A stretch of DNA of 64,000 nt from JANLTP01 sp031363055. GTDB lineage: Bacteria > Pseudomonadota > Gammaproteobacteria > Burkholderiales > Burkholderiaceae_E. Each line of letters starts with the position of its first letter. Position 1 is the first letter of the stretch. The stretch spans positions 12,326 to 76,325 of the forward strand of contig JANLTP010000097.1 in NCBI GenBank assembly GCA_031363055.1, written 5' to 3'. The notes beneath the pieces are model-generated. The model saw only the letters and a program-made list of their open reading frames with translations. It ran no database searches and was not told where the DNA came from. Below are positions 16,935-25,913 of the stretch, piece by piece. A program made the translations under genes and the position numbers.

Positions 16935-17954
16935 TTATCGGTGAACGGCGACCAATTTCATCAGCATTTTCGCACTGGCCACAGGATCGGCTTCGCCGAC
17001 GATGGCGCGCACCACAGCGACCGAACCCACGCCCGAACGCAGCACCTCGGGGATTCGTGCCGCGTCGATTCCACCGATCGCCACCAAGCTGTGGTGCTTC
17101 ATCAAGCGGGCGTACGCCCGCAGGCGGGCGGTGCCTTGTGGCAGCGTGACCATCCGCTTCAGCGTCGTCGGGAAGACCGCGCCGAGCGCCAGGTAGCTGG
17201 GTGCTGCGGCATCGGCGCGCAACATTTCGGCGTACCCATGCGTGCTCAGGCCCAAGCGCAGACCGGCCGCGCGCAGGGTTTCGAGCGGCGTATCGGCCAA
17301 GTCCTCCTGCCCCAGATGCACGCCGTAAGCGCCTTCGTCGATAGCTTGCCGCCAATGATCGTTGATGAACAACAGCGCGTTTGTGTCGGCTACCGCCCGC
17401 ACGGCTGCGCGCACTTGCTGACCAATCGCACTGCTGTCGCTTGATTTGAATCGCAACTGCAAGGTGGGCACACCCGCTTGCGCCATGGCGCGAACCCATG
17501 TCGCGTCGGGCAGCACCGCATACAGCCCCAGCGCTGGCGGGCAGGCGGGAAAGGACAGTGATGAGGTGCGTGACAGTCCGAAGTCTTGCGGCTCATCGGG
17601 CCAATCGAGCGGATCAAATTGGCCGCTGCGATCGCTCTGGGCTTGCCAGGCTTTGGCCAGAATCTGTGCATCGTGTTCGACGAATTGCAACATGCGAAGC
17701 GCTGGCAAGACCGCGGCCTGTGTCGGCGGCAGGCCGGCGTCTTCAGCGCGCGTTGCCTGATCGAAAGAAAGGATTTCGCCGGCCCGCATGTCGGCGTAGC
17801 GGCGAACCAGGGATTCGGCACGATGCCTCAGCTGCTCTGCCGGGATTGCCACTGCGCTCATTGGTTTCATTGGTGGTTTCATTGGTGGTTTCATTGGTGG
17901 GTTGATTGGCGGGTCCGTTGGCGAGTCCGTTGGCGGGTCCGTTGACGGGTTCAT
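16935..17954 (-). CDS. thiE: thiamine phosphate synthase, N-terminally extended
   Basis: 339 residues from ATG 17954, which overlaps the thiG TGA by four bases; MS at 17861 is an alternative start that skips the repeat. The C-terminal 200 residues are the ThiE TIM barrel: GLYAVLPDATW, LQLRFKSSD, LLFINDHW, GVHLGQEDL, YLALGAVFPTTLKR, LVAIGGI. It joins HMP-PP and thiazole phosphate carboxylate to thiamine phosphate. An extra N-terminal region of about 130 residues precedes the barrel, as in other betaproteobacterial ThiE (recollection). The very N-terminus is a Pro-rich stretch encoded by 12-bp repeats. Confidence 0.93.
   Translation of the reverse strand: MNPSTDPPTDSPTDPPINPPMKPPMKPPMKPMSAVAIPAEQLRHRAESLVRRYADMRAGEILSFDQATRAEDAGLPPTQAAVLPALRMLQFVEHDAQILAKAWQAQSDRSGQFDPLDWPDEPQDFGLSRTSSLSFPACPPALGLYAVLPDATWVRAMAQAGVPTLQLRFKSSDSSAIGQQVRAAVRAVADTNALLFINDHWRQAIDEGAYGVHLGQEDLADTPLETLRAAGLRLGLSTHGYAEMLRADAAAPSYLALGAVFPTTLKRMVTLPQGTARLRAYARLMKHHSLVAIGGIDAARIPEVLRSGVGSVAVVRAIVGEADPVASAKMLMKLVAVHR
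17863..17946. repeat. 12-bp tandem repeat (7 copies) at the thiG/thiE junction
   Basis: Seven 12-bp units: GGTTTCATTGGT three times, then variants ending GGGTCCGTTGAC. On the coding strand they encode four-residue units (PPMK, PPIN, PPTD, SPTD) at the start of ThiE. Copy number changes would keep the frame. Confidence 0.9.
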
Positions 17955-18766
17955 GTCTGATGCCAAAAAGGTGTGCCCAAAACTGGCGTACTCGGTTGCG
18001 CCGATTCCTGCGATTGCATGGCGCCCGATTGCCAGGCGGCGCGACCGGCGTTGACCGCGTCGGCAAAGGCGCCGGCCATGCTGACCGGGTCGAGCGCGAG
18101 GGCGACCGCAGTATTTAGCAGCACCGCGTCGTAGCCCCATTCCATGACCTGACACGCATGCGAGGGCAGGCCCAGTCCGGCGTCGACGATCATCGGCACC
18201 TTGAGCCGTTCCCGCAAGGTTCGCAGCGCGTACGGATTGAGGGGGCCCTTGCCGGTGCCGATCGGTGCCGCCCAAGGCATGACCGCCTGGCAGCCAACGT
18301 CGACCAGGCGCTGACACAACACCAGATCCTCGGTGCAATAGGGCAACACCTTAAAGCCGGCCTTGATCAATCGGCTCGCGGTTTCCGGCAAATTCAGCGT
18401 GTCGGGTTGCAAGGTGTAATCGTCGCCAATCAGCTCAAGCTTGATCCAGTTGGTTTCGAACACCTCGCGGGCCATCTCGGCGGTAGCAATGACCTCTTGC
18501 ATGCTGTGACAGCCGGCGGTGTTCGGCAACACGGGCAGGTTCGCCTCGCGCAGCAGATTCCAAAAGCTCTGCGAAGTCTCGCCGCTGGCGGTCTGGCGGC
18601 GCAGGGACGCCGTCAGCATGGCCGGCTGCGATCGCCGAATCGCCGCCAGTAATATGGCCGGCGACGGGTAGCGCGAGGTGCCCAGCAGCAGGCGGCTGTC
18701 GAAGGTCTCGCCGTACAAGGTCAACTGATCGGCTGGCCCGGATTTGTTTGATTCAAGGTTTGTCAT
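17951..18766 (-). CDS. thiG: thiazole synthase
   Basis: 271 residues. ThiG signatures: LYGETFDSRLLLGTSRYPSP, NWIKLELIGDDYTLQPD (Schiff-base Lys region), VLPYCTEDLVLCQRL, WAAPIGTGKGPLNP, and MIVDAGLGLPSHACQVMEWG. It forms thiazole phosphate carboxylate from deoxyxylulose phosphate, dehydroglycine and ThiS thiocarboxylate. Third gene of thiO-thiS-thiG-thiE on the minus strand, coupled to thiE. Its leader contains a 17-bp tandem duplication that carries extra ATG codons. Confidence 0.95.
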   Translation of the reverse strand: MTNLESNKSGPADQLTLYGETFDSRLLLGTSRYPSPAILLAAIRRSQPAMLTASLRRQTASGETSQSFWNLLREANLPVLPNTAGCHSMQEVIATAEMAREVFETNWIKLELIGDDYTLQPDTLNLPETASRLIKAGFKVLPYCTEDLVLCQRLVDVGCQAVMPWAAPIGTGKGPLNPYALRTLRERLKVPMIVDAGLGLPSHACQVMEWGYDAVLLNTAVALALDPVSMAGAFADAVNAGRAAWQSGAMQSQESAQPSTPVLGTPFWHQT

Positions 18767-18800
18767 CTGCGGTGTGTACTCATCAGCGGTGTGTACTCAT
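18767..18800. repeat. 17-bp tandem duplication in the thiG leader
   Basis: Two near-identical 17-bp copies (core GCGGTGTGTACTCAT) sit directly before the thiG ATG. On the minus strand each begins with ATGAGTACACACCGC, giving two tiny upstream reading frames just ahead of thiG. Confidence 0.8.
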
Positions 18801-18816
18801 TGGGTAGTCATTTGCG

Positions 18817-19032
18817 TTATCCGCCGGTCACTGGCGCGATCAATTCAATCCGATCTTCGGGCTTGAGCACGCACTGCGCGTACTGGCTGCGCGGCACAAA
18901 TTGCAGATTGACGGCGGCCGCGAATGGCGGCCGCGGACCGACGATGACGACCGCGTCGGCCAAGGTTGAACCGCTCGGCAAACTGTGCGGCGTCTGATTG
19001 ATCAGCACGCGGATCGCCGGTGAATCAGTCAT
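18817..19032 (-). CDS. thiS: sulfur carrier protein ThiS
   Basis: 71 residues from ATG 19032 (a TTG at 19038 is the longer alternative). Ubiquitin-like carrier: VLINQTPHSLPSGSTLADAV in the first half, RIELIAPVTGG at the end. The terminal Gly-Gly is adenylated and thiocarboxylated to donate sulfur to ThiG. Overlaps the thiO stop by eight bases. Confidence 0.93.
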   Translation of the reverse strand: MTDSPAIRVLINQTPHSLPSGSTLADAVVIVGPRPPFAAAVNLQFVPRSQYAQCVLKPEDRIELIAPVTGG

Positions 19033-20110
19033 GTTCAAATCTCAATGACAGGGCAGCGGCCAGTGCGTCGCTGCCCTGTTCGACCCACTCCAGCAGCGCA
19101 TCGGTCAGGGCTGGCGCAATCAGAAAACCATGGCGATACAGGCCGTTGATCTGCACGCAGCGCTCGCCCAGGAAGCGCACGCTCGGCAGGTTGTCGGGCA
19201 GGGTCGGGCGCGCCTGCGTGTTGATTTCGAGAATTCTCGCTTCAGCAAAACCGCTGTGCACGGTGTAGGCGGCGCTTAGCAACTCCAAGGTCGAGCGCAC
19301 GCTGGCCGGTGAGACATCGTCGCTCTCGATCTCGGTGGCGCCGACCACAAACAGGTGATTTTCTTTGGGCGCAATGTACAGCGGATAGCGCGGGTGAATC
19401 AAGCGCAGCGGGCGGCGCAGATTAACCGCCGGCGCATGCAGCCGGATCACTTCGCCGCGAACGCCGCGCAACTGCGGCCACTGCGGGCGGGCACCGAGAC
19501 CGCGGCAGTCAAACACCCAATCGGGTTGGCCGGTTGTGCCTGGTTGAAAGTCTGAGGGTGACCGGGCACTGTGCCAGTTCAGTTTGACGCCTTGACGTCG
19601 CAGGCTGTGCAATAGCGCCGACAACAATTGGCGGTTGTCCAGCTGTCCTTCGCCGGCCAAAAACAGCGCACGCTCGAACCGGCCCTGCAACTCAGGTTCC
19701 TGTTCGGCCAAGTCTTGAGGTTCCAGACTGTTGAACGAGAACCGCTCTGGCAACTGCGAAGTGGTGCGATGGATAAGCTGCTCAAAGCGGCGGGCTTCCG
19801 GAGCATCCTGCCGATGCCAGACAATCAAGGTGCCATTGCGCTGAAAGAAGACCGGTTCGCTCAATTGGGCCAAGATCGCTGGCCAGCGCTCGATCGAGTG
19901 CAAGCCCATGCGCACCACCGGCAGTTCGGTGACCGCAGACTCGGCCAGTGGCGCGAGCATCGCGGCTGCCACCCAGGCCGCCGAACCCTGCATCAGCGGC
20001 CCCTGCGCTTCATGAATCTCGACGCGATGTTCTAATTGGGCCAGCGCGTGCGCTAACAGGCGACCCATCAAACCGGCGCCCAATACCATGCATGATAGCG
20101 ATTGGGTCAT
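19025..20110 (-). CDS. thiO: glycine oxidase-type FAD enzyme
   Basis: 361 residues. An N-terminal FAD-binding motif variant (MVLGAGLMGRLLAHALAQ) is followed by HEAQGPLMQGSAAWVAAAMLAP. The C-terminal half has GLYRHGFLIAPALTDALLEW, typical of ThiO/DAO proteins. It oxidises glycine to the imine used by ThiG. First gene of thiO-S-G-E; its start is 50 bp from the divergent thiD. No TPP riboswitch is visible in this 50-bp gap. Confidence 0.92.
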   Translation of the reverse strand: MTQSLSCMVLGAGLMGRLLAHALAQLEHRVEIHEAQGPLMQGSAAWVAAAMLAPLAESAVTELPVVRMGLHSIERWPAILAQLSEPVFFQRNGTLIVWHRQDAPEARRFEQLIHRTTSQLPERFSFNSLEPQDLAEQEPELQGRFERALFLAGEGQLDNRQLLSALLHSLRRQGVKLNWHSARSPSDFQPGTTGQPDWVFDCRGLGARPQWPQLRGVRGEVIRLHAPAVNLRRPLRLIHPRYPLYIAPKENHLFVVGATEIESDDVSPASVRSTLELLSAAYTVHSGFAEARILEINTQARPTLPDNLPSVRFLGERCVQINGLYRHGFLIAPALTDALLEWVEQGSDALAAALSLRFEHD

Positions 20111-20160
20111 TTCACCCAGCCATTAAAAACGCCTACCAACGACCTGGGAAGACATCGCAA

Positions 20161-21003
20161 TTGAACACTTCGATTGGCAACGCACGATACGTCCGCGTGC
20201 TGACTATCGCCGGCTCCGACAGCGGCGGCGGCGCCGGGATTCAGGCGGATCTGAAAACCTTTGCGGCACTCGGCTGCTTCGGCATGAGCGCGATCACGGC
20301 GCTGACCGCGCAGAACACGCTTGGCGTGCAGGACATTCACAGTGTGCCGGCCGAATTTTTGAAGGCGCAGTTGCGATCGGTGCTGGACGACATTGGCGTC
20401 GACGCGGTCAAGATCGGCATGCTGCACGCACCGGCTATTGTCGAAGTCGTCGCGTGGGCGATTGACCACTACCAACTGCGAAACGTGGTGCTCGACCCGG
20501 TAATGGTCGCCACCAGCGGCGATCGGCTGATTGCCGACGAAACCGTCGCGGTGCTGGTACGCGAACTGTTCGCGCGCGCCCAGGTGGTCACGCCCAACCT
20601 CGATGAAGCCAGTTTGTTGTTGGGTCGCTCGATCGTTGCTGAGCACGAGTTGGAGGCGGCCGCGCGCGATTTGCTGGCGATGGGGGCGCGTGCCGTGCTG
20701 CTCAAAGGCGGTCACTTGGCCGGCGATGAAGTGGTCGATTGGTTGCTGAGCGTCGACGCGGCGCCACTGCGACTGGCGGCGCCGCGGATTGCCAGCCGCA
20801 ATGTGCACGGCACCGGCTGCACCCTGTCGTCGGCGATCGCCGCGTGCCTGGCGCTGGGGATGCCGCTCGTCGAAGCGGTGCGGATGGCGCGGCAATACAT
20901 TCTCGGCGCAATCGAGGCCGGCGCTGGCGTCACCACCGGCCAAGGCCATGGTCCCTTGAACCATGGCTATGCGCCGCTTGCAACGCGGGTATTCAAAGGT
21001 TGA
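20161..21003 (+). CDS. thiD: HMP/HMP-P kinase
   Basis: 280 residues from the TTG at 20161, preceded by GGGAAG; an ATG at 20092 in the same frame is the alternative and would overlap thiO. ThiD signatures: VLTIAGSDSGGGAGIQADLKTF, DDIGVDAVKIGML, VLDPVMVATSGD, TPNLDEASLLLG, and the anion hole HGTGCTLSSAIAACLA. It phosphorylates 4-amino-5-hydroxymethyl-2-methylpyrimidine (HMP) twice. It converges on the SDR gene that ends the TPP-riboswitch operon (20 bp apart). Confidence 0.95.
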   Translation: MNTSIGNARYVRVLTIAGSDSGGGAGIQADLKTFAALGCFGMSAITALTAQNTLGVQDIHSVPAEFLKAQLRSVLDDIGVDAVKIGMLHAPAIVEVVAWAIDHYQLRNVVLDPVMVATSGDRLIADETVAVLVRELFARAQVVTPNLDEASLLLGRSIVAEHELEAAARDLLAMGARAVLLKGGHLAGDEVVDWLLSVDAAPLRLAAPRIASRNVHGTGCTLSSAIAACLALGMPLVEAVRMARQYILGAIEAGAGVTTGQGHGPLNHGYAPLATRVFKG

Positions 21004-21023
21004 AGCGGGCGGTGCACCGTGTC

Positions 21024-21800
21024 TCATCGCATCACCAGGCCACCGTCGACGAACAGCACCTGGCCGGTCATGAAGCGGCTCCAATCGGAGGCGAGAAACA
21101 GTACCGGCCCGCAGACATCGCCGGGCGAGGCAATCCGTCGCAGCGGCGTTTGCGCACGGATCAGTTCTTTGACGTCCTCCTTGGTGGCACGGCTGGCGTC
21201 GGTCGGATACACCAGGCCTGGCGCGACGCAATTCACCCGAATACCCAACGGACCCAGTTCGGCAGCCAGATTACGGCTGAAGCCGACCAAGGCCGATTTG
21301 GCGGTTGTGTAGTCATGGTAGGCGACGATTGGATTGTCGATCAGGTCGCTGACCAGGTTGATGATGTTGCCTTGCGCGCGCTGGCGAAAGTGCGGCAGGA
21401 TCGCTTGGCAGACCTGGTACGCGGAGCGCACTGCGCCGTCGAGCTGGCGCTGGTAGTCGCTCCACGCCAGTTCCCAAAATCGCTTGCGTTGTTCGGGGTC
21501 GAACGCATAGGGCTCAAAGGCGTTGTTCACCAGCACATCAATGCGGCCGACTTCGGCCAGGACCCGCGCCACCATCGCGCCGACAGCGGCCTCGCTGCGG
21601 ACGTCGGCCGCCAGCGCAAATGCATCACCACCGGCCGCCTGACACGCCTTGACCACCTGATCGGCCGCCGACTTTCGGCTCAGGTAGTTGACCACGACGA
21701 TCGCGCCCTCGCGCGCAAACGCGGTTGCGATCGCCGCGCCAATGCCGCGGCTCGCACCGGTGACTAGAATAACCTTGCCTTTGAAATCCATCGGTTCCAT
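21024..21800 (-). CDS. short-chain dehydrogenase/reductase of the TPP-riboswitch operon
   Basis: 258 residues. NAD(P) motif TGASRGIG at residues 15-22, NNA at about 92-94, catalytic YHDYTTAK (Tyr and Lys of YxxxK), and C-terminal GQVLFVDGG. Resembles FabG-like reductases. Last gene of the minus-strand operon, 30 bp after the solute-binding protein gene. In this context an aldehyde/alcohol step on a thiamine-precursor-like molecule is a reasonable inference; the fold alone does not define the substrate. Confidence 0.88.
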   Translation of the reverse strand: MEPMDFKGKVILVTGASRGIGAAIATAFAREGAIVVVNYLSRKSAADQVVKACQAAGGDAFALAADVRSEAAVGAMVARVLAEVGRIDVLVNNAFEPYAFDPEQRKRFWELAWSDYQRQLDGAVRSAYQVCQAILPHFRQRAQGNIINLVSDLIDNPIVAYHDYTTAKSALVGFSRNLAAELGPLGIRVNCVAPGLVYPTDASRATKEDVKELIRAQTPLRRIASPGDVCGPVLFLASDWSRFMTGQVLFVDGGLVMR

Positions 21801-21830
21801 CGTTTCGCTTCAGTGGCGGCTGGCCGCCGA

Positions 21831-22868
21831 CTATTTTGCGGGCACCAGTTCCTGAGTGACCACCATATCGATCTTGATCTCGTTTTGAATCAGCCCGATC
21901 CGCTTGTAGGCATCGGCCGCCTTTTGTAGCTGTTCGAAATCAAACGCGCCCAGACCCTGACTGGCCGTGGTCGCGGAAACCGTTGACAGGTTGCGCAGCC
22001 CGATAATCTCTAAATTCAACTTTACATTCTGGCCATCAATCGCGCGCTTGGTGGCCAGCTCGGCGGCTTCTTGCGGCGCACGCAACATCCAGTCGGCGCT
22101 GTCGCGATAGGCCGACAAGAAACGCTTGAGGAGGGCTTTTTTTTGCTGGAAGGTCTCTTCGCGGACCACGAAAAAGTCGCTGGAGACATTCAGATAATCT
22201 TTAACCTCCATGACATCAACCTCACCGAGTCCGCGCTGTCGCCCCACCAGCAATCCGGTGTCGGTGGCCGCAGTGGCATCGACTTGACCTTGCATCAGCG
22301 GCGCAAAATTGAGCAGACCGGTCACCACGACTGTCACATCGGCTTCGGTCAGCCCGGCTTGACTGAGCAGGATTTGCAGATTTTGCCGTGTGCCGCTGGC
22401 CAAGCTGTAGACACCGATGCGCTTGCCCTTCAAGTCAGCCGGCTTGGTGATTCTCTGCGATTTAAGCGACACCACGTTAAAGATGTTTTGCGGATAAATG
22501 TTGTAGATCGCGCGTAGTTTCTCGCCCTTGTCGATCGCGGCGAAAAATGAATTCGGATCGGTGAAGGCGATATCGGCCTGCCCGCTGAGCAGGTTGCGCA
22601 CCGCGTCGCCGCCGCCGGCACCCGGCATAAACGCCAACTCGATATCCTTCGCCCGGAAAAAGCCCTTGTCTTCGTCGACCAACAGGTTGGTAATCTCGGT
22701 AATCGGTTTGCTCCAGCCCGCGACCGTGAGCTTTTCCAGCTTGGCCGGGGCCGGGGCAGCGGCGACGCTGCTCCTCATTGCGCCCGGGCCGATCAAAATC
22801 ATCAGGCTCGCCAGCGACAACATCGCCACGGCTTTGGCAAGGAAAATTCTGTTCGTGAACGGCTTCAT
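21831..22868 (-). CDS. ABC transporter solute-binding protein (NMT1/ThiY-like)
   Basis: 345 residues. Signal region with SLASLMILIGPGAM and cleavage near SVAAAPA. The mature part follows the NMT1/SsuA-like pattern: KLTVAGWSKPITEITNLLVDEDKGFF, SGQADIAFTDPNSFFAAI, LKGKRIGVYSLASGT. Related ThiY proteins bind formylated aminopyrimidines. It is 13 bp downstream of the permease gene in the TPP-riboswitch operon, so the ligand is probably a thiamine-related compound. Confidence 0.88.
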   Translation of the reverse strand: MKPFTNRIFLAKAVAMLSLASLMILIGPGAMRSSVAAAPAPAKLEKLTVAGWSKPITEITNLLVDEDKGFFRAKDIELAFMPGAGGGDAVRNLLSGQADIAFTDPNSFFAAIDKGEKLRAIYNIYPQNIFNVVSLKSQRITKPADLKGKRIGVYSLASGTRQNLQILLSQAGLTEADVTVVVTGLLNFAPLMQGQVDATAATDTGLLVGRQRGLGEVDVMEVKDYLNVSSDFFVVREETFQQKKALLKRFLSAYRDSADWMLRAPQEAAELATKRAIDGQNVKLNLEIIGLRNLSTVSATTASQGLGAFDFEQLQKAADAYKRIGLIQNEIKIDMVVTQELVPAK

Positions 22869-22881
22869 TGGTCTTCTTTTT

Positions 22882-23670
22882 CTATCGAGAGGATTGGCAA
22901 TATGGTTTGAGGAGCCTGCGCTCGAGCAGCAACGTTGCTTGATACAGCGTCAAGCCGAGCAAGGTGATGATGACCAGTACCGCGAACATCAACGGCGTGT
23001 CCATTGTGCCTTGCGCAGCAATGATCAGCGCTCCAAGTCCACGACTGGCTCCGATGAACTCGCCGACCACCGCACCCACCAGCGCCAGCACCACGGCAAC
23101 TCGCAAGCCGGTCAGAATGGTCGGCAGTCCCGAGGGCACTTTCAGCCGCCACAGGGTTTGCCAGCGACTGGCGCCGAGCATGCGAAACAACTCGAGCCGA
23201 TTGGGGTCGACTTGCCGCATGCAGGTCAGGGTACTTTCCATGAGCGGGAAAAAACAAATCAGCGCAGTCATGATCACGGTCGGCGCGGTGCCAAATCCAA
23301 ACCAGACTATAAAGAGCGGCGCCAGCGCCAGTTTTGGCACCACTTGGCTGGCGACGATGTAAGGCATGAAGATTCGACGCAGTGCCGCCGACTCGCCGAG
23401 CACCAGGCCGCTGGCAAACCCCACCACGCAGCCGAGTGTCAAACCGAGCGTCAATTCGAGGATGGTTTGAATCAGATGCGGCCAGAGGTAGCCGCTGCGT
23501 AGGCCCTGCCACAGCGCCTCCCAAACTTTCGCCGGTGCGGGCAGCACCAGGCTCGAGAATCCGAACTGGCGAGTCGCGGCTTCCCAGCCGGCGAGCAAAA
23601 CGATGAGCAGGAGGGCCGGAACCAGGCGGGCCGCATACAGGCGGGCCGCATACAGGCGGCTGACGGTCAT
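22882..23670 (-). CDS. ABC transporter permease (SsuC/TauC/ThiX-like)
   Basis: 262 residues from ATG 23670. Six predicted transmembrane segments. The inner-membrane EAA loop is seen as SRWQTLWRLKVPSGLPTILTGLRVA. N-terminal residues contain RLYAARLYAARL, produced by a perfect 15-bp tandem duplication. It sits between the ATPase and binding-protein genes. Confidence 0.9.
   Translation of the reverse strand: MTVSRLYAARLYAARLVPALLLIVLLAGWEAATRQFGFSSLVLPAPAKVWEALWQGLRSGYLWPHLIQTILELTLGLTLGCVVGFASGLVLGESAALRRIFMPYIVASQVVPKLALAPLFIVWFGFGTAPTVIMTALICFFPLMESTLTCMRQVDPNRLELFRMLGASRWQTLWRLKVPSGLPTILTGLRVAVVLALVGAVVGEFIGASRGLGALIIAAQGTMDTPLMFAVLVIITLLGLTLYQATLLLERRLLKPYCQSSR
23626..23670. repeat. 15-bp tandem repeat at the permease start
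   Basis: GCGGGCCGCATACAG occurs twice in tandem, followed by a diverged third unit that ends at the start codon; it encodes the repeated LYAAR near the N-terminus. Confidence 0.85.
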
Positions 23671-23680
23671 GCGTTGTGTC

Positions 23681-24448
23681 TCATTGCTTGTTCGAGCAGT
23701 CCATCGCCAGTCGCAACTGTTCGCAGATGCGATTAAACGCCGGTCCATAACGCATCTCGCGGCGGCGCGGGCGCGGCAATTCGACTGGCATATCGTGGTG
23801 AATCATGCCCTGGTCCATTACCGCGACTCGGTCAGCCAGGTAGACGGCCTCCGCGATGTCGTGCGTAACGAAGAACACCGAAGTCTTGTGCTCGGCGCAA
23901 ATCGCCTGCAGATCGTCTTGCAGTTCCTCGCGCGTAATCGCATCGAGCGCCGCAAACGGCTCGTCCATGAGCAAGATGTCGGGTTCGGAAATCAGGGCGC
24001 GCGCAATCGCGACCCGGCTCTGCTGGCCGCCGGACAACTCGCGCGGATAGTGATTCTGATGCGCGCTCAGCCCCATCTTTGAGAGCAACTGACTGACCTT
24101 GTGCAGATCGGCATCGCTGGCTGCCCGATGCAAGGTAATCGGCAGCACGATATTTTCGCCTACCGTCAGCCATTCGAGCAAGGTGGGTGCTTGAAAGACG
24201 AATCCCATTTGTGAGCCGGGCCGCACAACCGGCTCGCCATCGACGCGAATCTGCCCCGCATCAGGCATCAGCAGCCCGGCCGCCAGCTTGAGCAGGGTCG
24301 TCTTGCCGCAGCCACTGCGACCGAGAAGGCAATGAAACTCGCCGCGCGTGATATCCCAGTCGACATTGCGAACCACTGCCGGCCAGCCCGCGAAGGTGTA
24401 GCTGATTTCGCGCATCTGCAAATAGGGCGGTGTGCTCAATTTCAGCAT
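23681..24448 (-). CDS. ABC transporter ATPase (SsuB/TauB/ThiZ-like)
   Basis: 255 residues from ATG 24448. Walker A GRSGCGKTT, Q-loop FVFQAPTLLEW, signature LSGGQQSRVAIARAL, Walker B ILLMDEPFAALD, and switch His in FVTHDIAEA. Energises the neighbouring permease. Starts 5 bp after the luxC-like stop, so transport and reduction genes share one transcript. Confidence 0.93.
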   Translation of the reverse strand: MLKLSTPPYLQMREISYTFAGWPAVVRNVDWDITRGEFHCLLGRSGCGKTTLLKLAAGLLMPDAGQIRVDGEPVVRPGSQMGFVFQAPTLLEWLTVGENIVLPITLHRAASDADLHKVSQLLSKMGLSAHQNHYPRELSGGQQSRVAIARALISEPDILLMDEPFAALDAITREELQDDLQAICAEHKTSVFFVTHDIAEAVYLADRVAVMDQGMIHHDMPVELPRPRRREMRYGPAFNRICEQLRLAMDCSNKQ

Positions 24449-24452
24449 GCTG

Positions 24453-25913
24453 TCAGTCTCGGTAAGCCGCAAACGACTCGGCGGCCAGTTCGGTCGACTG
24501 ATCGATCGCAACGATCCGCACCAGATCGAGCAGACTAAAGCGCCCGTCGTGATGCCAACCGGCCTCGGGTGCGGTCATGGCACCGATCGCGCAGATGCGG
24601 GTCACTCCCGCCTGGCCCAGCGCTTCGGCCAGGACGAACAATTCTTCGGGCGCAGCGGCGAGCCCCACTGTCTGAAGGTAGGCGCGTTGATCCGCGACCA
24701 GGGCGGCCACTTCATGCAGGTCATCGACGGCGACCACTTGCAGCGTCCGATACAGCGCGCTGGGCACCAGTCCGATGGCTCGCTCCGAGTAAGCGACGCT
24801 CCAGCCGGCATCGGCCTCACCGAGCAGTTGTGCGTCGCTGCCCGCCAGCGTCTTTAGCTCTTGGCTCTGACGCCAACTAGCGACACTGTTCGCTTCATCG
24901 AGCTGCAAGTGTCGGCGCGCAAACTTTTGTTGCAGGCACGCCAGCTCGCCGGCCAGCAGCGCCGCGAATTCGCGCGGTGAGACCCGGCCACCGCGCGCGA
25001 CGTAAAACAACTGCGGCGAATAGCAGGCCTGCTGATCGTAGCGTGCGACATCGAGTGCCGCCGCGTGCGCGGTATGTTGTGCCCCGCGCACATCCAACGC
25101 GGACGCCGACACCATGCCGAAGCTCAGTTTGTGACCATGCGGCAGGTACCGGGTCGTCACCGGTATCTGCCGGCCGATTTGCTCAAGCGCGACGTTACCA
25201 CCATAAGCCAGCACGACGTCGGCTTGCTGAAACAAGTGCTGCTCAAGCACGGGGTCACCGCCTTGCCACCAAACTACGCCCATGCAATTGGCCAATCGTG
25301 GCTCGATGTCAACCAGCAGGCGCGCAAACCAGCCGGCGAACAAGGGTTCGGCGCTGGACACTTTACCAATCGAGCCAGCCTTGACCAGAAGACCGGAGAC
25401 CAGACTCCACAGGGGCAGGCCGGGCACATTGCCGGCCCAGACATGCACGAGCAGGTCCGGGCCGATAGCCTTGGCCCAGCCGCCCTTGGGTCGAGGGGCA
25501 AACTCATCGAGCAGCTTGGCATTGCTGAAGTCTTCGGTGACAAAGCGATGCAATTGCGGTCCCCGAAAGGTCTTCAGATACGAACTCAGCGACAGCCGAA
25601 TCATCTCCGCATCAAAGCCGGTCACCAGCGGCAGCAGCGATTCGGCTTCACGGCGCAATGGATCGGCCGGATCGAGCAGCCGTGCGATCGCGCGATCAAT
25701 GATTTCGACAATGCCCGACACCGGCAGCGTTTTCAAAAACTGCCGGCTGCCCGCCCTCACGCAGTTGGCGAGCGTGGTCAGTTGCGCTCGATCAAGCCGA
25801 GGCACCTCGACCGTCAGCGACCGTTCGGAGGTTTCAAAGTGCAGCGTATGCCATTGCGCCGTATCGCTGAGCTGCGGTGGCAGGTAACCGGCTTTGATGG
25901 ATAACTGAATCAC
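24453..25913 (-). CDS. LuxC-like acyl reductase
   Basis: 486 residues from GTG 25913, overlapping the luxE-like TGA (GTGA). It has the LuxC family layout: GPDLLVHVWAGNVPGLPLWSL in the middle, ADVVLAYGGN (cofactor region), and the active-site stretch DQQACYSPQ with the nucleophilic Cys. LuxC proteins accept an acyl group from LuxE and reduce it with NADPH to the aldehyde. No luxAB luciferase genes are present. Position under a TPP riboswitch and next to an importer suggests a substrate other than a fatty acid. Confidence 0.9.
   Translation of the reverse strand: MIQLSIKAGYLPPQLSDTAQWHTLHFETSERSLTVEVPRLDRAQLTTLANCVRAGSRQFLKTLPVSGIVEIIDRAIARLLDPADPLRREAESLLPLVTGFDAEMIRLSLSSYLKTFRGPQLHRFVTEDFSNAKLLDEFAPRPKGGWAKAIGPDLLVHVWAGNVPGLPLWSLVSGLLVKAGSIGKVSSAEPLFAGWFARLLVDIEPRLANCMGVVWWQGGDPVLEQHLFQQADVVLAYGGNVALEQIGRQIPVTTRYLPHGHKLSFGMVSASALDVRGAQHTAHAAALDVARYDQQACYSPQLFYVARGGRVSPREFAALLAGELACLQQKFARRHLQLDEANSVASWRQSQELKTLAGSDAQLLGEADAGWSVAYSERAIGLVPSALYRTLQVVAVDDLHEVAALVADQRAYLQTVGLAAAPEELFVLAEALGQAGVTRICAIGAMTAPEAGWHHDGRFSLLDLVRIVAIDQSTELAAESFAAYRD

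Noticed and set aside
17955..18338. Longer open frame upstream of thiE
   Set aside because: It runs antisense or out of frame through thiG; the ATG at 17954 overlaps the thiG stop and is the natural start.
20107..21231. 374-codon open frame on the minus strand
   Set aside because: Lies antisense to thiD and shows no family signatures; a by-product of GC-rich codon use.
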